Assembly: GCA_963771505.1 (NCBI GenBank)
Contig: CAVYTO010000002.1
Location: forward strand, 1,240,001-1,304,000
Reading direction: 5' to 3'
Source: JAJPHW01 sp963771505
Lineage (GTDB): Bacteria; Acidobacteriota; Terriglobia; Terriglobales; Acidobacteriaceae
DNA: 64,000 nucleotides
Below, piece after piece: positions 17,219 through 26,848 of the stretch (within the stretch, counting starts at the first letter, position 1; every line of letters begins with the position of its first letter). The notes beneath the pieces were generated by a model. It was not told the origin of the DNA and searched no databases. It saw nothing but the letters and a program-made list of their open reading frames with translations. The position numbers and the translations under genes are program-made.

Positions 17219-18745
17219 ATGAAAACCCCCACCAAACCCATTGAAACCGCAGATGACGGCAAGTTTACGCATCGGGTTCGGCCGGTGAATCGAGGTTCAG
17301 TCAGGCCGCGCGGCAAATATGTGCTTTATTGGATGATTTCCGCCCGGCGGATGACTTTCAACTTTGCTTTGGACCGGGCCGTCGATTACGCGAGGGAATT
17401 CAGTTGTCCATTGGTGATTTTTGAACCGTTACGGGTAGCTTATCCGTGGGCTTCGGACCGGCTGCACAAATTCGTCATAGACGGGATGGCCGACAAAGTC
17501 GAAATTCTGAAAGACATCCCAGTCACTTATTTTCCTTACGTCGAACCTGAAAAAGACGCCGACAAAGGCCTGCTCGCTGCCCTAGCGGCAGACGCTTGCG
17601 TTGTGATCACCGATGACTTCCCCTGCTTCTTCCTTCCTCGAATGGTGGAGTCCGCGGCAGGATGCCTCGACGTGAGTCTAGAGGCAGTCGACAGCAACGG
17701 GATTTTGCCTATGCGCGCCGCCGATCATGCGTTCACCGCAGCTTTCCACTATCGGCGTCACATGCAGAAATCACTTTCCCATTATGTTGATAAGACACCG
17801 CTGGCAGATTCACTTGCCAAGCTGGATCTGCCGAATCCTCGAAATCTGCTAAGCGCCATCCAGAAACGCTGGCCCCCTGCCGCGCCGGATATGCTCAGTG
17901 AAACTTCTCTTTCGACGCTGCCGATTGATCACTCAGTTGGCGTAGCCCCGATCCGCGGCGGTGAGCACGCAGCCCGCGCGGCCCTATCCAAATTTCTCAA
18001 GAATGGCCTCGACCGATACAAAGACGGTCGCAATGAACCGGAAGCGGATGTGACCAGCCGACTCTCGCCCTATCTGCATTTTGGCCAGATCGGCGCTCAC
18101 GAAATCTTCCACGCCGTCATGCGCCAGCAAAAATGGTCCGAAGCGAAACTGGCCACCAAACCCTCGGGCGCACGCGAAGGATGGTGGGGAGTGAGCCCTG
18201 GCGCCGAAGTTTTCCTCGACCAACTGGTGACGTGGCGTGAACTCGCATTTAATACCTGCGCCTTTCGTCCCGGCGACTACGACAAGTTCTCTTCACTCCC
18301 TGATTGGGCGCAGGAGACTCTTGGCAAGCACGAAGCAGACCAGCGGCCCCACAAATATTCCCGCTCGCAGCTCGAAGCTGGGCAAACTCACGATCCGCTC
18401 TGGAACGCTGCCATGGGCCAGCTTCGCGAAGAAGGCTGGTTCCACAATTACATGCGAATGCTATGGGGCAAGAAAATTCTGGAGTGGTCGCGCACCCCGC
18501 GCGAAGCGCTCGGCCACATGATCGCAATCATGGACCGTTGGTCACTCGACGGACGCGATCCGAACGCCTACGCCGGATATTTTTGGACGCTTGGCCGCTA
18601 CGACCGTCCCTGGCCGGAACGCGCAGTATACGGAACTGTCCGCTCAATGACTTCACAAAGCGCGGCACGCAAGTTTCCCACCGAACAATACATCGCTCGT
18701 TTCGCTCCCGAGGCCGAAGGTTCCCAGCAACTTCGTCTCCTCTGA
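17219..18745 (+). CDS. Class II CPD deoxyribodipyrimidine photolyase
   Basis: A photolyase of about 508 residues that repairs cyclobutane pyrimidine dimers using FAD and light. KYVLYWMISARRMTFNFAL at the N-terminus and the C-terminal RWSLDGRDPNAYAGYFWTLG and RYDRPWPERAVYG place it in class II, not the class I PhrB family. YLHFGQIGAHE and LVTWRELAFNTC are part of the FAD domain. The ATG at 17219 is used here; an in-frame TTG at 17198 is possible, and neither has a strong ribosome site. It is divergent from msrA, consistent with a stress-repair neighbourhood. Confidence 0.9.
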   Translation: MKTPTKPIETADDGKFTHRVRPVNRGSVRPRGKYVLYWMISARRMTFNFALDRAVDYAREFSCPLVIFEPLRVAYPWASDRLHKFVIDGMADKVEILKDIPVTYFPYVEPEKDADKGLLAALAADACVVITDDFPCFFLPRMVESAAGCLDVSLEAVDSNGILPMRAADHAFTAAFHYRRHMQKSLSHYVDKTPLADSLAKLDLPNPRNLLSAIQKRWPPAAPDMLSETSLSTLPIDHSVGVAPIRGGEHAARAALSKFLKNGLDRYKDGRNEPEADVTSRLSPYLHFGQIGAHEIFHAVMRQQKWSEAKLATKPSGAREGWWGVSPGAEVFLDQLVTWRELAFNTCAFRPGDYDKFSSLPDWAQETLGKHEADQRPHKYSRSQLEAGQTHDPLWNAAMGQLREEGWFHNYMRMLWGKKILEWSRTPREALGHMIAIMDRWSLDGRDPNAYAGYFWTLGRYDRPWPERAVYGTVRSMTSQSAARKFPTEQYIARFAPEAEGSQQLRLL

Positions 18746-18842
18746 CCCTCCGCTCAATCACTTTCTTGATTCCCCACTTTCGGGCCATGTACGCGAATTT
18801 GAATTATTGGGATGATGAATATGGCTCATGAAGGAAAGATTT

Positions 18843-18998
18843 GTGAAACAGAACACGAACGCAGCACGGGAGGAAGGTCAGGCAGTGGCTGAATACGCCG
18901 CCATGTTGGGATTGCTGTTGCTATTGTTTTTCATCGTCAGCGCGATCGGCCTCAATTCCAATTACATCTTCAACTTTGTCGCCTCCACATTAAATTAA
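18843..18998 (+). CDS. Orphan Flp/TadE-like pilin subunit
   Basis: A 51-residue protein (56 if started at ATG 18828). It has a short charged N-terminus, then EEGQAVAEYAAMLGLLLLLF, which matches the G-Q-x-x-x-E-Y plus hydrophobic helix of Flp-type pilins; the glutamate two before Gln and the E-Y pair are characteristic. The tail IFNFVASTLN fits the short Flp C-terminus. GTG at 18843 is preferred because AAGGA lies seven bases upstream. No prepilin peptidase, secretin or Tad ATPase is in the window. It is 97 bases after the photolyase and 51 before the RNB gene. Confidence 0.7.
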   Translation: MKQNTNAAREEGQAVAEYAAMLGLLLLLFFIVSAIGLNSNYIFNFVASTLN

Positions 18999-19049
18999 GG
19001 GATCCTCACCTCCGATCATCAGCAACAATCTCGTATATCTTCTTAATCT

Positions 19050-20519
19050 ATGGCAGACGTTCAGCAGCACTTCGACTTGAAGGCTTCCGCCCGGCAAACC
19101 ATGTTGGAGCACGGTTTCCAGCCAGACTTCCCCCCTACAGCCCAGTCGCAACTCAACAAGCTCATTGCCGATCCGCCGGCGGTCAATTCTGGTGAGGCTG
19201 TCCCCGATCTAAGAAACTTGCTGTGGTCTTCGATTGACAACGACACCTCGCGCGACCTCGATCAGATCGAATATGCCGAGAGCATGCCCGGAGGCGTCAC
19301 AAAAATATTGATCGGTATTGCCGACGTGGATTCATTCGTTCCCAAGGGCAGCCCCATCGACACTTATGCCGCCGCGGAAACCACGACCGTGTACACCGGG
19401 GTGCAGAATTTCTGGATGTTGCCCGAACAACTCTCGACGGGACTTACATCGCTACTCGAGAATCAGGATCGCCTTGGCGTGGTCACCGAGTTTCAAGTGG
19501 ATACGGGCGGACAAATCTCATCTCCCGATATCTACCGCGCGGTTGTCCGCAACAAAGCCCAACTAACCTACAACGCGGTGGGGGCGTGGCTCGATGGCAA
19601 AGCGCCAGCCCCGCCAAAAGTTGCCAGTTCGCCTGAACTCCAAGCCCAGCTCAAGTTACAGAGCGATGTGGCCCAAACCTTGCGTTCTGAACGGCACCGT
19701 CACGGTGCCTTGAACCTCGAGTCCAACGAAAATAATCCGATTGTGCAGGGCGATCAAATCGTGGACATCGTCCGGCAGGAAAAGAACCACGCCACCGATC
19801 TGATCGAAGATTTCATGATCGCGGCCAACGGAGTGGTCGCACGCATGTTGCTGGCGAAGAAGGTCTCGTCGATCCGCCGGGTGGTAAAGACGCCGGAGAG
19901 GTGGGACCGCATCGTCGCCCTGGCAGGTCAAACGGGCGACAAATTGCCGGCTGCGCCAGATTCAAAAGCACTCAACGATTTTCTTATTAGACGCCAGGCG
20001 GCCGATCCTGCGCGCTTCGCGGATCTCTCGCTGGCGGTCATCAAACTAATGGGCCCCGGAGAATACATTCTTGAGCGGCCCGGCGACCCCGAGTTTGGAC
20101 ATTTTGGTCTGGCGGTGCAGGATTATACGCACTCGACCGCGCCCAACCGCCGCTTTGCCGACCTCGTCACGCAGCGCATTCTCAAAGCGACTCAGACCGG
20201 ACAACCTGCGCCCTATTCCGACGCCGAACTGGCCACCGTTGCGCAAAACTGCACAGCCAAAGGCAACGCGGAGCGGAAAGTCGAGCGCGAAATGTCAAAG
20301 CGCATCGCCGCCGTCGCCATGAGCGGAAAGATCGGTCAGGTATTTGACGCCATGGTCACGGGGGTCACCCCAGCGGGAACGTTTGTCCGGTCAGCTCATC
20401 CACGGGTCGATGGCATGCTGGTGCAAGGCAAGCAAGGCCTGGATGTAGGAGACAACGTGAAGGTCAAATTGGTGAAGGCCGACGTGCAACGTGGCTATAT
20501 CGATTTCGCGCGGGTTTAG
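19050..20519 (+). CDS. RNB-domain (RNase II/R family) exoribonuclease
   Basis: A 489-residue 3'-5' exoribonuclease-like protein. The catalytic aspartate cluster is SSIDNDTSRDLDQIEY, and the C-terminal part of the RNB domain carries DYTHSTAPNRRFADLVTQR. The end (KIGQVFDAMVTGVTPAGTFVR and following) resembles an S1-type RNA-binding fold. The N-terminal cold-shock domains of full RNase R are absent, so it is shorter than the usual 640-800 residues. The precise substrate cannot be inferred. It ends five bases before the convergent egtD stop. Confidence 0.87.
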   Translation: MADVQQHFDLKASARQTMLEHGFQPDFPPTAQSQLNKLIADPPAVNSGEAVPDLRNLLWSSIDNDTSRDLDQIEYAESMPGGVTKILIGIADVDSFVPKGSPIDTYAAAETTTVYTGVQNFWMLPEQLSTGLTSLLENQDRLGVVTEFQVDTGGQISSPDIYRAVVRNKAQLTYNAVGAWLDGKAPAPPKVASSPELQAQLKLQSDVAQTLRSERHRHGALNLESNENNPIVQGDQIVDIVRQEKNHATDLIEDFMIAANGVVARMLLAKKVSSIRRVVKTPERWDRIVALAGQTGDKLPAAPDSKALNDFLIRRQAADPARFADLSLAVIKLMGPGEYILERPGDPEFGHFGLAVQDYTHSTAPNRRFADLVTQRILKATQTGQPAPYSDAELATVAQNCTAKGNAERKVEREMSKRIAAVAMSGKIGQVFDAMVTGVTPAGTFVRSAHPRVDGMLVQGKQGLDVGDNVKVKLVKADVQRGYIDFARV

Positions 20520-20524
20520 CTGAA

Positions 20525-21478
20525 TTACACCCTGGCCATGTGAAGCGCGAACCACTTCCGTTTATCCATCCACGTTTGGTCTAATGCGAAGCCGCTCTGT
20601 TCCAACAAATCGCGAACCATCGGAACTGTGTATTTGTAACTGTTCTCGGTGTGGATGGTTTCGCCGGCAGCAAAATGTACGTCCAGGCCCAGCAGCTGGA
20701 TCCGCACAGTTTGCGGACGCGTGCTTCGTAAGTGCATCTCGATTCTCGAATCTCGAGGATTCCAAATTGCGGCGTGAGCAAATGAGTCGGGATCGAAATT
20801 TCCGCCGAGTTCGCGATTGATGCGCCAAAGAATATTGCGGTTGAATGCGGCGGTCACGCCCTGCTTGTCGTCGTATGCAGGCACCAATACGGATTTGGCT
20901 TTCGCCAGGTCGGTTCCCAACAGCAGGCTGTCGCCGCGCGTCATTTGCGCACGCACCTCTGTCAACATCGTGCGCGCCGACTCAGGGTCGAAATTTCCAA
21001 TGCTCGATCCCAAATACAAAACGAGTCTGGGAGCAGGCATCTCGCGCAGAAATTCGAAACCCTCACTGAAATCCGCCACCACAGGCTGCACCAGAGCCTG
21101 TGGCACCTCGGTTCGTATACGCTTGCGCGCTTCTGACAGCGCCGTGCGCGAAATGTCTACTGGGAAATAATTCACCCGCAGTTGGCTCGCAGCCATCGCC
21201 TGCAAGAGTGTCGTCGTCTTTGCCGCGGTGCCAGCGCCCAGTTCGATCACCGAAACTCCCGACCCAGCAGCCGCAGCGATGTCCCGCGAATGTTTTTTAA
21301 GAATCTCGAGCTCGGTGCGCGTCGGATAATATTCCGGTAGCGCCGTTATCTCTTCAAACAATTCCGATCCACGCGCATCGTAAAACAACTTAGACGGCAG
21401 GGTTTTAGGAAAGCCAGTGAGCCCTTCCTCCACCTCCGCAGCATAGATTGGCAGTCCAATGACTTCGCGGACGATCAA
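20525..21478 (-). CDS. egtD: L-histidine N-alpha-methyltransferase (ergothioneine biosynthesis)
   Basis: A 317-residue SAM-dependent enzyme that trimethylates histidine to hercynine. Typical features are LPSKLFYDARGSELFEEIT, LPEYYPTRTE, the SAM-binding VIELGAGTAAKTTTLL and YLGSSIGNFDP. The TTG start at 21478 overlaps the egtB TGA by four bases (TTGA), with GAGG eight bases upstream, indicating translational coupling. egtB lies immediately upstream. No egtA, egtC or egtE is nearby. Confidence 0.94.
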   Translation of the reverse strand: MIVREVIGLPIYAAEVEEGLTGFPKTLPSKLFYDARGSELFEEITALPEYYPTRTELEILKKHSRDIAAAAGSGVSVIELGAGTAAKTTTLLQAMAASQLRVNYFPVDISRTALSEARKRIRTEVPQALVQPVVADFSEGFEFLREMPAPRLVLYLGSSIGNFDPESARTMLTEVRAQMTRGDSLLLGTDLAKAKSVLVPAYDDKQGVTAAFNRNILWRINRELGGNFDPDSFAHAAIWNPRDSRIEMHLRSTRPQTVRIQLLGLDVHFAAGETIHTENSYKYTVPMVRDLLEQSGFALDQTWMDKRKWFALHMARV

Positions 21479-22740
21479 TGGGCCAACCTCAGTCCAGCAA
21501 ACTGCCAGCGCGCGGACGCGGGAAAGAAATTGCGGTAGCTGGTACGGATGTGACTTTCTGGAGTTGCGCAGGAACCTCCGCGCAATATCATTTGATTACA
21601 CATGAACTTGCCGTTGTATTCGCCGATGAGGCCCGGTTCCGGGGAAAATCCGGGATAGGGGACGTAGGGGCTTGCAGTCCACTCCCACACATCTCCGATC
21701 ATTTGCTGGAGCCCAGTTCCAATCGCGGGACGCGGATGAAACACAAAATCCTCAAGCAACGTGCCGCGAGTCTGATGCTGTGATGCGGCAATCTCCCATT
21801 CCTGCTCTGTCGGCAACCGTTTGCCGCTCCACCTGGCAAAAGCGTCAGCTTCAAAGTAGCTGATGTGACAAACCGGTTCGTCGGACTCCACCGGGCGGTA
21901 TCCGTCTTCTGCAAACTCTTCCCATCCCGAAGCGCTGTCGCCTTCCGCCTTCCGCCAATAAATCGGTGCCCGCCACTGCTGATTGCATACGGTGTCCCAA
22001 CCCTCAGAAAGCCATAATTCGGGGCGTTCGTAGCCGCGATCTCTAATAAACGCGGCGAACTCTTCGTTAGTGACACACCGCGAAGCCAGGGAGAACGGTT
22101 GAACCAGGACGTCGTGCCGCGGGCGTTCGTTGTCAAAAGAAAATGCGTCTCCCTCGAACCCGATCTTGCTCACGCCGCCTGGGAAGGAAATCCACTCAAC
22201 TGGAATTGCCGACTTTCCTTTGTTTATTGCGGACTCAGTCTCCGAGTGCATCGGCCCAGACCACAGCCCATGTTTGATGTCGGTCAGAATCAGTTCATCG
22301 TGCTGTTGCTCGTGATTGATACCCAATTCGAGAAGCGCAAGAGCTTCGGGCTGTAAATTTTCCACTGCCTTCATCATCGTCTCGTCGACGTAACTTCGAT
22401 AAGAGAGCACGTCTTCAAGTGTAGGTCGCGACATCAGCCCGCGAGCGCCACGATAGGGGTGCGCCCCTAATTGCTTGTAATAGGAGTTAAAAACGAATTT
22501 GTAACGAGAATTGAGAGGCTCATACTCGCGAACGAACGGCGAGAGAATGAAAGTTTCGAAAAACCAGGTGGTGTGGGCGAGGTGCCATTTTGTCGGACTG
22601 GCGTCTGCCATCGACTGCAACATCTGGTCTTCGGCGGACAGCCGGTCCACGATTTTGAGGGTCAGTTGGCGAGCCTGACTGTAACGTTCCCGCAATTGGA
22701 TTGCTGTGGAACCGATGCCGGAGTTGATTGCGGTTGTCAT
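21475..22740 (-). CDS. egtB: Ergothioneine sulfoxide synthase EgtB
   Basis: A 421-residue non-haem iron enzyme that couples hercynine to a thiol substrate in an oxygen-dependent C-S bond and sulfoxide formation. The N-terminal DinB-like domain carries candidate iron ligands H53/H56 in KWHLAHTTWFFE and H143/H147 in INHEQQHDEL. The C-terminal FGE-sulfatase domain contains EFAAFIRDRGY, LPTEQEWEIAA and VWEWTASPY. GGAGG five bases before the ATG supports the start. With no EgtA or EgtC in the window, cysteine itself may be the sulfur donor; this is inference. Confidence 0.94.
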   Translation of the reverse strand: MTTAINSGIGSTAIQLRERYSQARQLTLKIVDRLSAEDQMLQSMADASPTKWHLAHTTWFFETFILSPFVREYEPLNSRYKFVFNSYYKQLGAHPYRGARGLMSRPTLEDVLSYRSYVDETMMKAVENLQPEALALLELGINHEQQHDELILTDIKHGLWSGPMHSETESAINKGKSAIPVEWISFPGGVSKIGFEGDAFSFDNERPRHDVLVQPFSLASRCVTNEEFAAFIRDRGYERPELWLSEGWDTVCNQQWRAPIYWRKAEGDSASGWEEFAEDGYRPVESDEPVCHISYFEADAFARWSGKRLPTEQEWEIAASQHQTRGTLLEDFVFHPRPAIGTGLQQMIGDVWEWTASPYVPYPGFSPEPGLIGEYNGKFMCNQMILRGGSCATPESHIRTSYRNFFPASARWQFAGLRLAH

Positions 22741-22963
22741 GCTCGCCTCCGAACCTTAGATGAACCAAACCCGCGAAGGGTAACAGATAATGTGGCCAAA
22801 CTCTAACTTTTAAAAGCCGTACCGTAAGAGACACACCTGCCGTTCAGTGGCCCAAGCGTTTCATTACTTTACGAGCGTTCCCGCGCTTTGGGATCGACGA
22901 ATCCGACCTCATTGCGTCACCATTCTGCTGATTTGGCGACTGTTATGATTGGTAGTACATATC

Positions 22964-24775
22964 ATGACGGCTTCTTCCATCGACTTTCAGACCAAAGTCG
23001 ATCCGCTACTTTTGGAGGTGGCGGACGTAGTCAACACGACTCTCGACCTCGACACCACTCTCAGCCGGGTGGCCGAGTTGGTGCGGAAGGTCATCGATTA
23101 CGAGATCCTCGCCATCTTGCTGCTGAATGAAAAAACTCAAGACCTCCGTATTCGTTTTTCAGTGGGGTATCCGCTGGAATACGCTGAGAAGACACGCATT
23201 AAGGTAGGAGAAGGCGTGACCGGGGTGGCCGCCCAGCGCCGGGAAGCCATCCTGGTGGGCGATGTTCTGCAACAGCCCGAATATATTTCTGCGGTTCCCC
23301 AGGCCCGGTCAGAATTGGCGGTTCCGCTGATTGTGAAGAACAGGGTGATCGGCATCCTTAACCTCGAATCACCTCGACCGAACGCCTTCACCGAAGAGCA
23401 CAAGCGTCTTCTCACCCTGATTGGCTCACGCATGGCGGTAGGCATCGAGAACGCCCGCTTATATACGCGCAGCACCCGTCAGGCAAAGACGCTGGTACTT
23501 CTCAACGAAATCGCCTGCGAACTCACGTCGATCCTGCATGTTGACGAATTGCTGAAGCGCATCGCCGAGCTTTTACGACGGTTAATCGACTATCAGATGT
23601 TCAGCATCCTTTTATTAGATTCGTCCGGAGAGAAACTCCAGCACCGCTTTGCCTCGCGCTTCGAAGAAAATATTCAAATAAAGAACGACCGCCGGCTTGG
23701 AGTCGGCGTAATCGGAACGGCGGCTCAGAGCAAGGAAGCGGTTCTGGTTCCGGACGTGACTGTGGACCCTCGCTACATAATGGTCAATCCTGAAACCCGG
23801 TCAGAACTGGCCGTGCCCTTGATCTATAACGACAAGGTTATCGGTGTCATCGACCTGGAGAATACGCGACGAAATTTCTTCACGGACGACCACAAGCGCA
23901 CCATGACGACCCTGGCCGCGCAGATTGCTATCGCGATTGAAAACGCCAGGCTGTACGAACAAATTGCGCTCCAGGAAAAACGCTTGGAGCGCGACCTTGC
24001 ACTGGCTCGCGAATTGCAGATTCGGCTGCTGCCCCCAACCCTGCCTAAGCTCGGGCATCTGGAGATTGCAGCAAAATTCATTCCCGCCCGCGCCATCGGC
24101 GGCGATCTTTACGACTTTGTTAGCTACTCTCAGTCTCGCACCGCCATCACCGTTGGAGATGTCAGCGGCAAGGGGGCTCCGGCAGCCATTTACGCAGCTT
24201 TAGTCAGCGGCATTCTCCGCTCTCACGCCCCAATTGAGCCCGGCCCTGCCGAGATGCTCTCTGCAGTAAATTATTCGCTGAGTGAGCGAAGGATCGACGG
24301 TCAGTTCGTTTCATTAATTTACGCGTTGTGGGACGATTTGGATCGCACGTTGCAAGTGTCGAATTCAGGTTTGCCTCGACCGATTTTCTTTCGGAACGGC
24401 AAGACGCAGATCGTGGAAGCTACCGGTTTGCCACTTGGTCTTTTCGACGACGCCGAATACGACGAATACACGTTCTACTGCAAACCGGGCGATGTCTTCG
24501 TCTTTTTCAGCGACGGAATTCTGGATGCGGCCAATCGCGCCGGAGAGCTGTTCGGGCGGTCCCGGGTGGATCAAATTGTCGAGAAATGCCAGGGTCAATC
24601 CGCAGAGTGCGTGGTGAAGATGGTCTTCGCCGCCGTCGCCGAGCATGCCGCGGGCGTAGAAGCCTTCGACGACCAGACCGTAGTTGCCTTGAAGGTCTTA
24701 GAAAATCAACCCCGCCCGCAATCTGACAAACCCAAAGCCGACAAAGAAAAATCCGTTCCTGGGAAGAAGAAATGA
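22964..24775 (+). CDS. Tandem-GAF PP2C (SpoIIE/RsbU-type) serine phosphatase
   Basis: A cytosolic signalling protein of about 603 residues. GAF domain 1 spans about residues 20-160 and GAF domain 2 about 190-330; the two are clearly related (VLVGDVLQQPEYISAVPQAR versus VLVPDVTVDPRYIMVNPETR). A short coiled linker (LERDLALARELQIRLLPPTL) leads to a PP2C-type phosphatase at about 370-590 with GGDLYDFV, VGDVSGKGAPAAI and VFFSDGILDA. This architecture controls anti-anti-sigma switches in other bacteria, but no STAS or anti-sigma gene is adjacent. The C-terminus is Lys-rich. The ATG at 22964 is used; an upstream in-frame TTG exists at 22949. Confidence 0.88.
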   Translation: MTASSIDFQTKVDPLLLEVADVVNTTLDLDTTLSRVAELVRKVIDYEILAILLLNEKTQDLRIRFSVGYPLEYAEKTRIKVGEGVTGVAAQRREAILVGDVLQQPEYISAVPQARSELAVPLIVKNRVIGILNLESPRPNAFTEEHKRLLTLIGSRMAVGIENARLYTRSTRQAKTLVLLNEIACELTSILHVDELLKRIAELLRRLIDYQMFSILLLDSSGEKLQHRFASRFEENIQIKNDRRLGVGVIGTAAQSKEAVLVPDVTVDPRYIMVNPETRSELAVPLIYNDKVIGVIDLENTRRNFFTDDHKRTMTTLAAQIAIAIENARLYEQIALQEKRLERDLALARELQIRLLPPTLPKLGHLEIAAKFIPARAIGGDLYDFVSYSQSRTAITVGDVSGKGAPAAIYAALVSGILRSHAPIEPGPAEMLSAVNYSLSERRIDGQFVSLIYALWDDLDRTLQVSNSGLPRPIFFRNGKTQIVEATGLPLGLFDDAEYDEYTFYCKPGDVFVFFSDGILDAANRAGELFGRSRVDQIVEKCQGQSAECVVKMVFAAVAEHAAGVEAFDDQTVVALKVLENQPRPQSDKPKADKEKSVPGKKK

Positions 24776-26079
24776 CCGTCCGTCGGAAAACGGTCGCTTC
24801 CAGCCCCAGGTCAGCATTTGCATATCTACCGCAGCCCTCCGGTGGTGCGCGCCTTCACTGCGATCAGGTTTCACTCGACACGCTGGCCCGGCGATTCGGC
24901 ACGCCGCTTTATGCGTACTCTTCCGCTGAAATCGTCCGCCGTTTCCGCGCATTCAATTCCGCGTTCGAGGCGATGCCTCACTCTATCTGCTATTCGGTAA
25001 AGGCAAATTCGAATATCGCGATCCTCCGTTTATTGGCGCGGGAAGGTTCGGGTTTTGACGTAGTTTCCGGCGGTGAACTCGAGCGCGTCGAATTGGCCAA
25101 CCCGCGATCCGCGAAGAAGGTTGTTTTCTCGGGAGTCGGCAAAACTGAAACAGAGCTTCGTGCTGCGCTGAAGGCTGGAATTTTACTGTTCAACGTTGAG
25201 AGCGAATCGGAACTTCGCGCCTTGGAACAATGCGCAAGAAACCTCAGAAAGATCGCACCGATCGCGGTAAGGGTTAATCCTGACGTTTCCGCCGACACCC
25301 ACCCCCATATTTCGACGGGCCTGAGCCAGCACAAATTTGGGGTGTCGATGGCGCGCGCGATGAGGCTGTACGCAACCGCAGCGGCTTCCGAATGGTTGCA
25401 TCCGGCTGGAGTCAGTGTCCACATTGGCTCGCAAATCACAGATGTCAAACCCTTCGCTGCGACTATGGAGCGGGTGGCCGACTTCGTCCTTGACCTTCGG
25501 TCTCAAGGCCTAAAGATCGTCTATGTGGACGCAGGTGGTGGGCTGGGCATTCCTTACGCAAAAAACCCTGGCGATGAATCGATCTCTGGCCTCACTGGCT
25601 ATGCGCGGGCCATTATGCGTCCACTGCGCGGACTTAATGTCCATTTGCTCCTGGAACCCGGCCGTGCGCTGGTCGGCCCGGCAGGTGTTTTAGTCACCCG
25701 CGTGACCTATCGAAAACAGAACGTAGACAAGACTTTTCTTGTGGTGGATGCGGGCATGAACGACTTTGTGCGTCCAACTCTTTATAACGCCCACCATGAG
25801 ATCATCCCGGTTGTGGCCCAACAAGCGAACGCGATGGAGACCGCCGACATCGTCGGCCCAGTCTGCGAAACCGGAGATTTCTTTGCCCGCGACCGCGAAC
25901 TTCCCCTCATCCAGGAGGGGGCCCTTTTGGCGGTCCTCGACGCAGGGGCCTACGGCATGTCGCTAAGTTCGAACTACAACTCCCGCGCGCGCGCGGCTGA
26001 GGTCCTTGTTAGCGGGAAAGGTGTAAAGCTCGTGCGCCGGCGCGAAACATTCAAAGATTTGGTTCGGCAGGAAGTTTAG
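24772..26079 (+). CDS. lysA: Diaminopimelate decarboxylase
   Basis: A 435-residue fold-III PLP enzyme that makes L-lysine from meso-diaminopimelate. The PLP lysine is K77 in CYSVKANSN. FDVVSGGELERV, VHIGSQITDV, DAGGGLGIPY and LEPGRALVGPAG bind cofactor, and GPVCETGDFFARDREL supplies the active-site cysteine from the partner subunit. The ATG overlaps the stop of the phosphatase gene by four bases (ATGA), so the two are translationally coupled although not obviously related in function. Confidence 0.94.
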   Translation: MTVRRKTVASSPRSAFAYLPQPSGGARLHCDQVSLDTLARRFGTPLYAYSSAEIVRRFRAFNSAFEAMPHSICYSVKANSNIAILRLLAREGSGFDVVSGGELERVELANPRSAKKVVFSGVGKTETELRAALKAGILLFNVESESELRALEQCARNLRKIAPIAVRVNPDVSADTHPHISTGLSQHKFGVSMARAMRLYATAAASEWLHPAGVSVHIGSQITDVKPFAATMERVADFVLDLRSQGLKIVYVDAGGGLGIPYAKNPGDESISGLTGYARAIMRPLRGLNVHLLLEPGRALVGPAGVLVTRVTYRKQNVDKTFLVVDAGMNDFVRPTLYNAHHEIIPVVAQQANAMETADIVGPVCETGDFFARDRELPLIQEGALLAVLDAGAYGMSLSSNYNSRARAAEVLVSGKGVKLVRRRETFKDLVRQEV

Positions 26080-26101
26080 ATCTACGTTGCTCGTTCGGGG
26101 C

Positions 26102-26848
26102 CTAAAGTCCCAGCCCACCGTCGACCGCCAGCACCTGCCCGGTTACAAAATGGGGTGCTGTGGCGAAGAACAAGACCGCCGCTACAATGTCCTCTGCCGT
26201 ACCATTGCGCTGCATCGGCGTTTGTCTGGCCATCTTTTTCATGAATGTGGCCGCCGATTTTTCTTCAAGGTCTATCATTCCCGGAGCCACGCAGTTGACT
26301 GCTATCTGTGGCGCAAGGGCCTTTGCCATCACCCGCGTCAACATGTGTACAGCGGCCTTCGAAGAGCAGTAGTGGGCGTGATCGGCCCACGGCCGCAGGC
26401 CCCCTAACGACCCTAGATTGATGATCTTGCCACGCCGCGCCCGCAAAAGGTCCAGCGCCGTGTGTGACACTAGAAACGGCCCGCGAGTATTCGACGCAAA
26501 CATCGCGTCCCACTGCCGGACAGTCAGATCGGGGAACGCCACCGTCTCATAGTTGGCCGCGTTATTAATCAGAATGTCGATGCCGCCCAGTTCCTTCTCC
26601 ACCCCTCGAATCGCAGCTTTCACGCTCTTTTCCTGGGTCACGTCGCACTTGAATGCCACCGCCCGTCCGCCGAAGCTCGCGATATCGATGACTGTACCCT
26701 GGGCTTCACGTGTGGATTTGCGGAAGGTGATGGCCACATCCGCTCCCGCCTCGGCCAAGGCAAGGGCCATTGCCCGTCCCAGACGCCTGGCTCCCCCCGT
26801 AATCATCACCGACTTGCCTTTCAGGGGGGCTCGTGTGCCGAGGCTCAT
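26102..26848 (-). CDS. Short-chain dehydrogenase/reductase
   Basis: A 248-residue classical SDR with NAD(P)-binding TGGARRLGRAMA (residues 18-29), INNAANY, and the catalytic S147 (INLGSLGG), Y160 and K164 (HYCSSKAAV). The pattern TGGARRLG with ITFRKS after beta-2 resembles FabG- and pteridine-reductase-like members and suggests NADPH preference. Substrate is unknown. It is convergent with lysA and divergent from the glutaredoxin-like gene. Confidence 0.9.
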   Translation of the reverse strand: MSLGTRAPLKGKSVMITGGARRLGRAMALALAEAGADVAITFRKSTREAQGTVIDIASFGGRAVAFKCDVTQEKSVKAAIRGVEKELGGIDILINNAANYETVAFPDLTVRQWDAMFASNTRGPFLVSHTALDLLRARRGKIINLGSLGGLRPWADHAHYCSSKAAVHMLTRVMAKALAPQIAVNCVAPGMIDLEEKSAATFMKKMARQTPMQRNGTAEDIVAAVLFFATAPHFVTGQVLAVDGGLGL

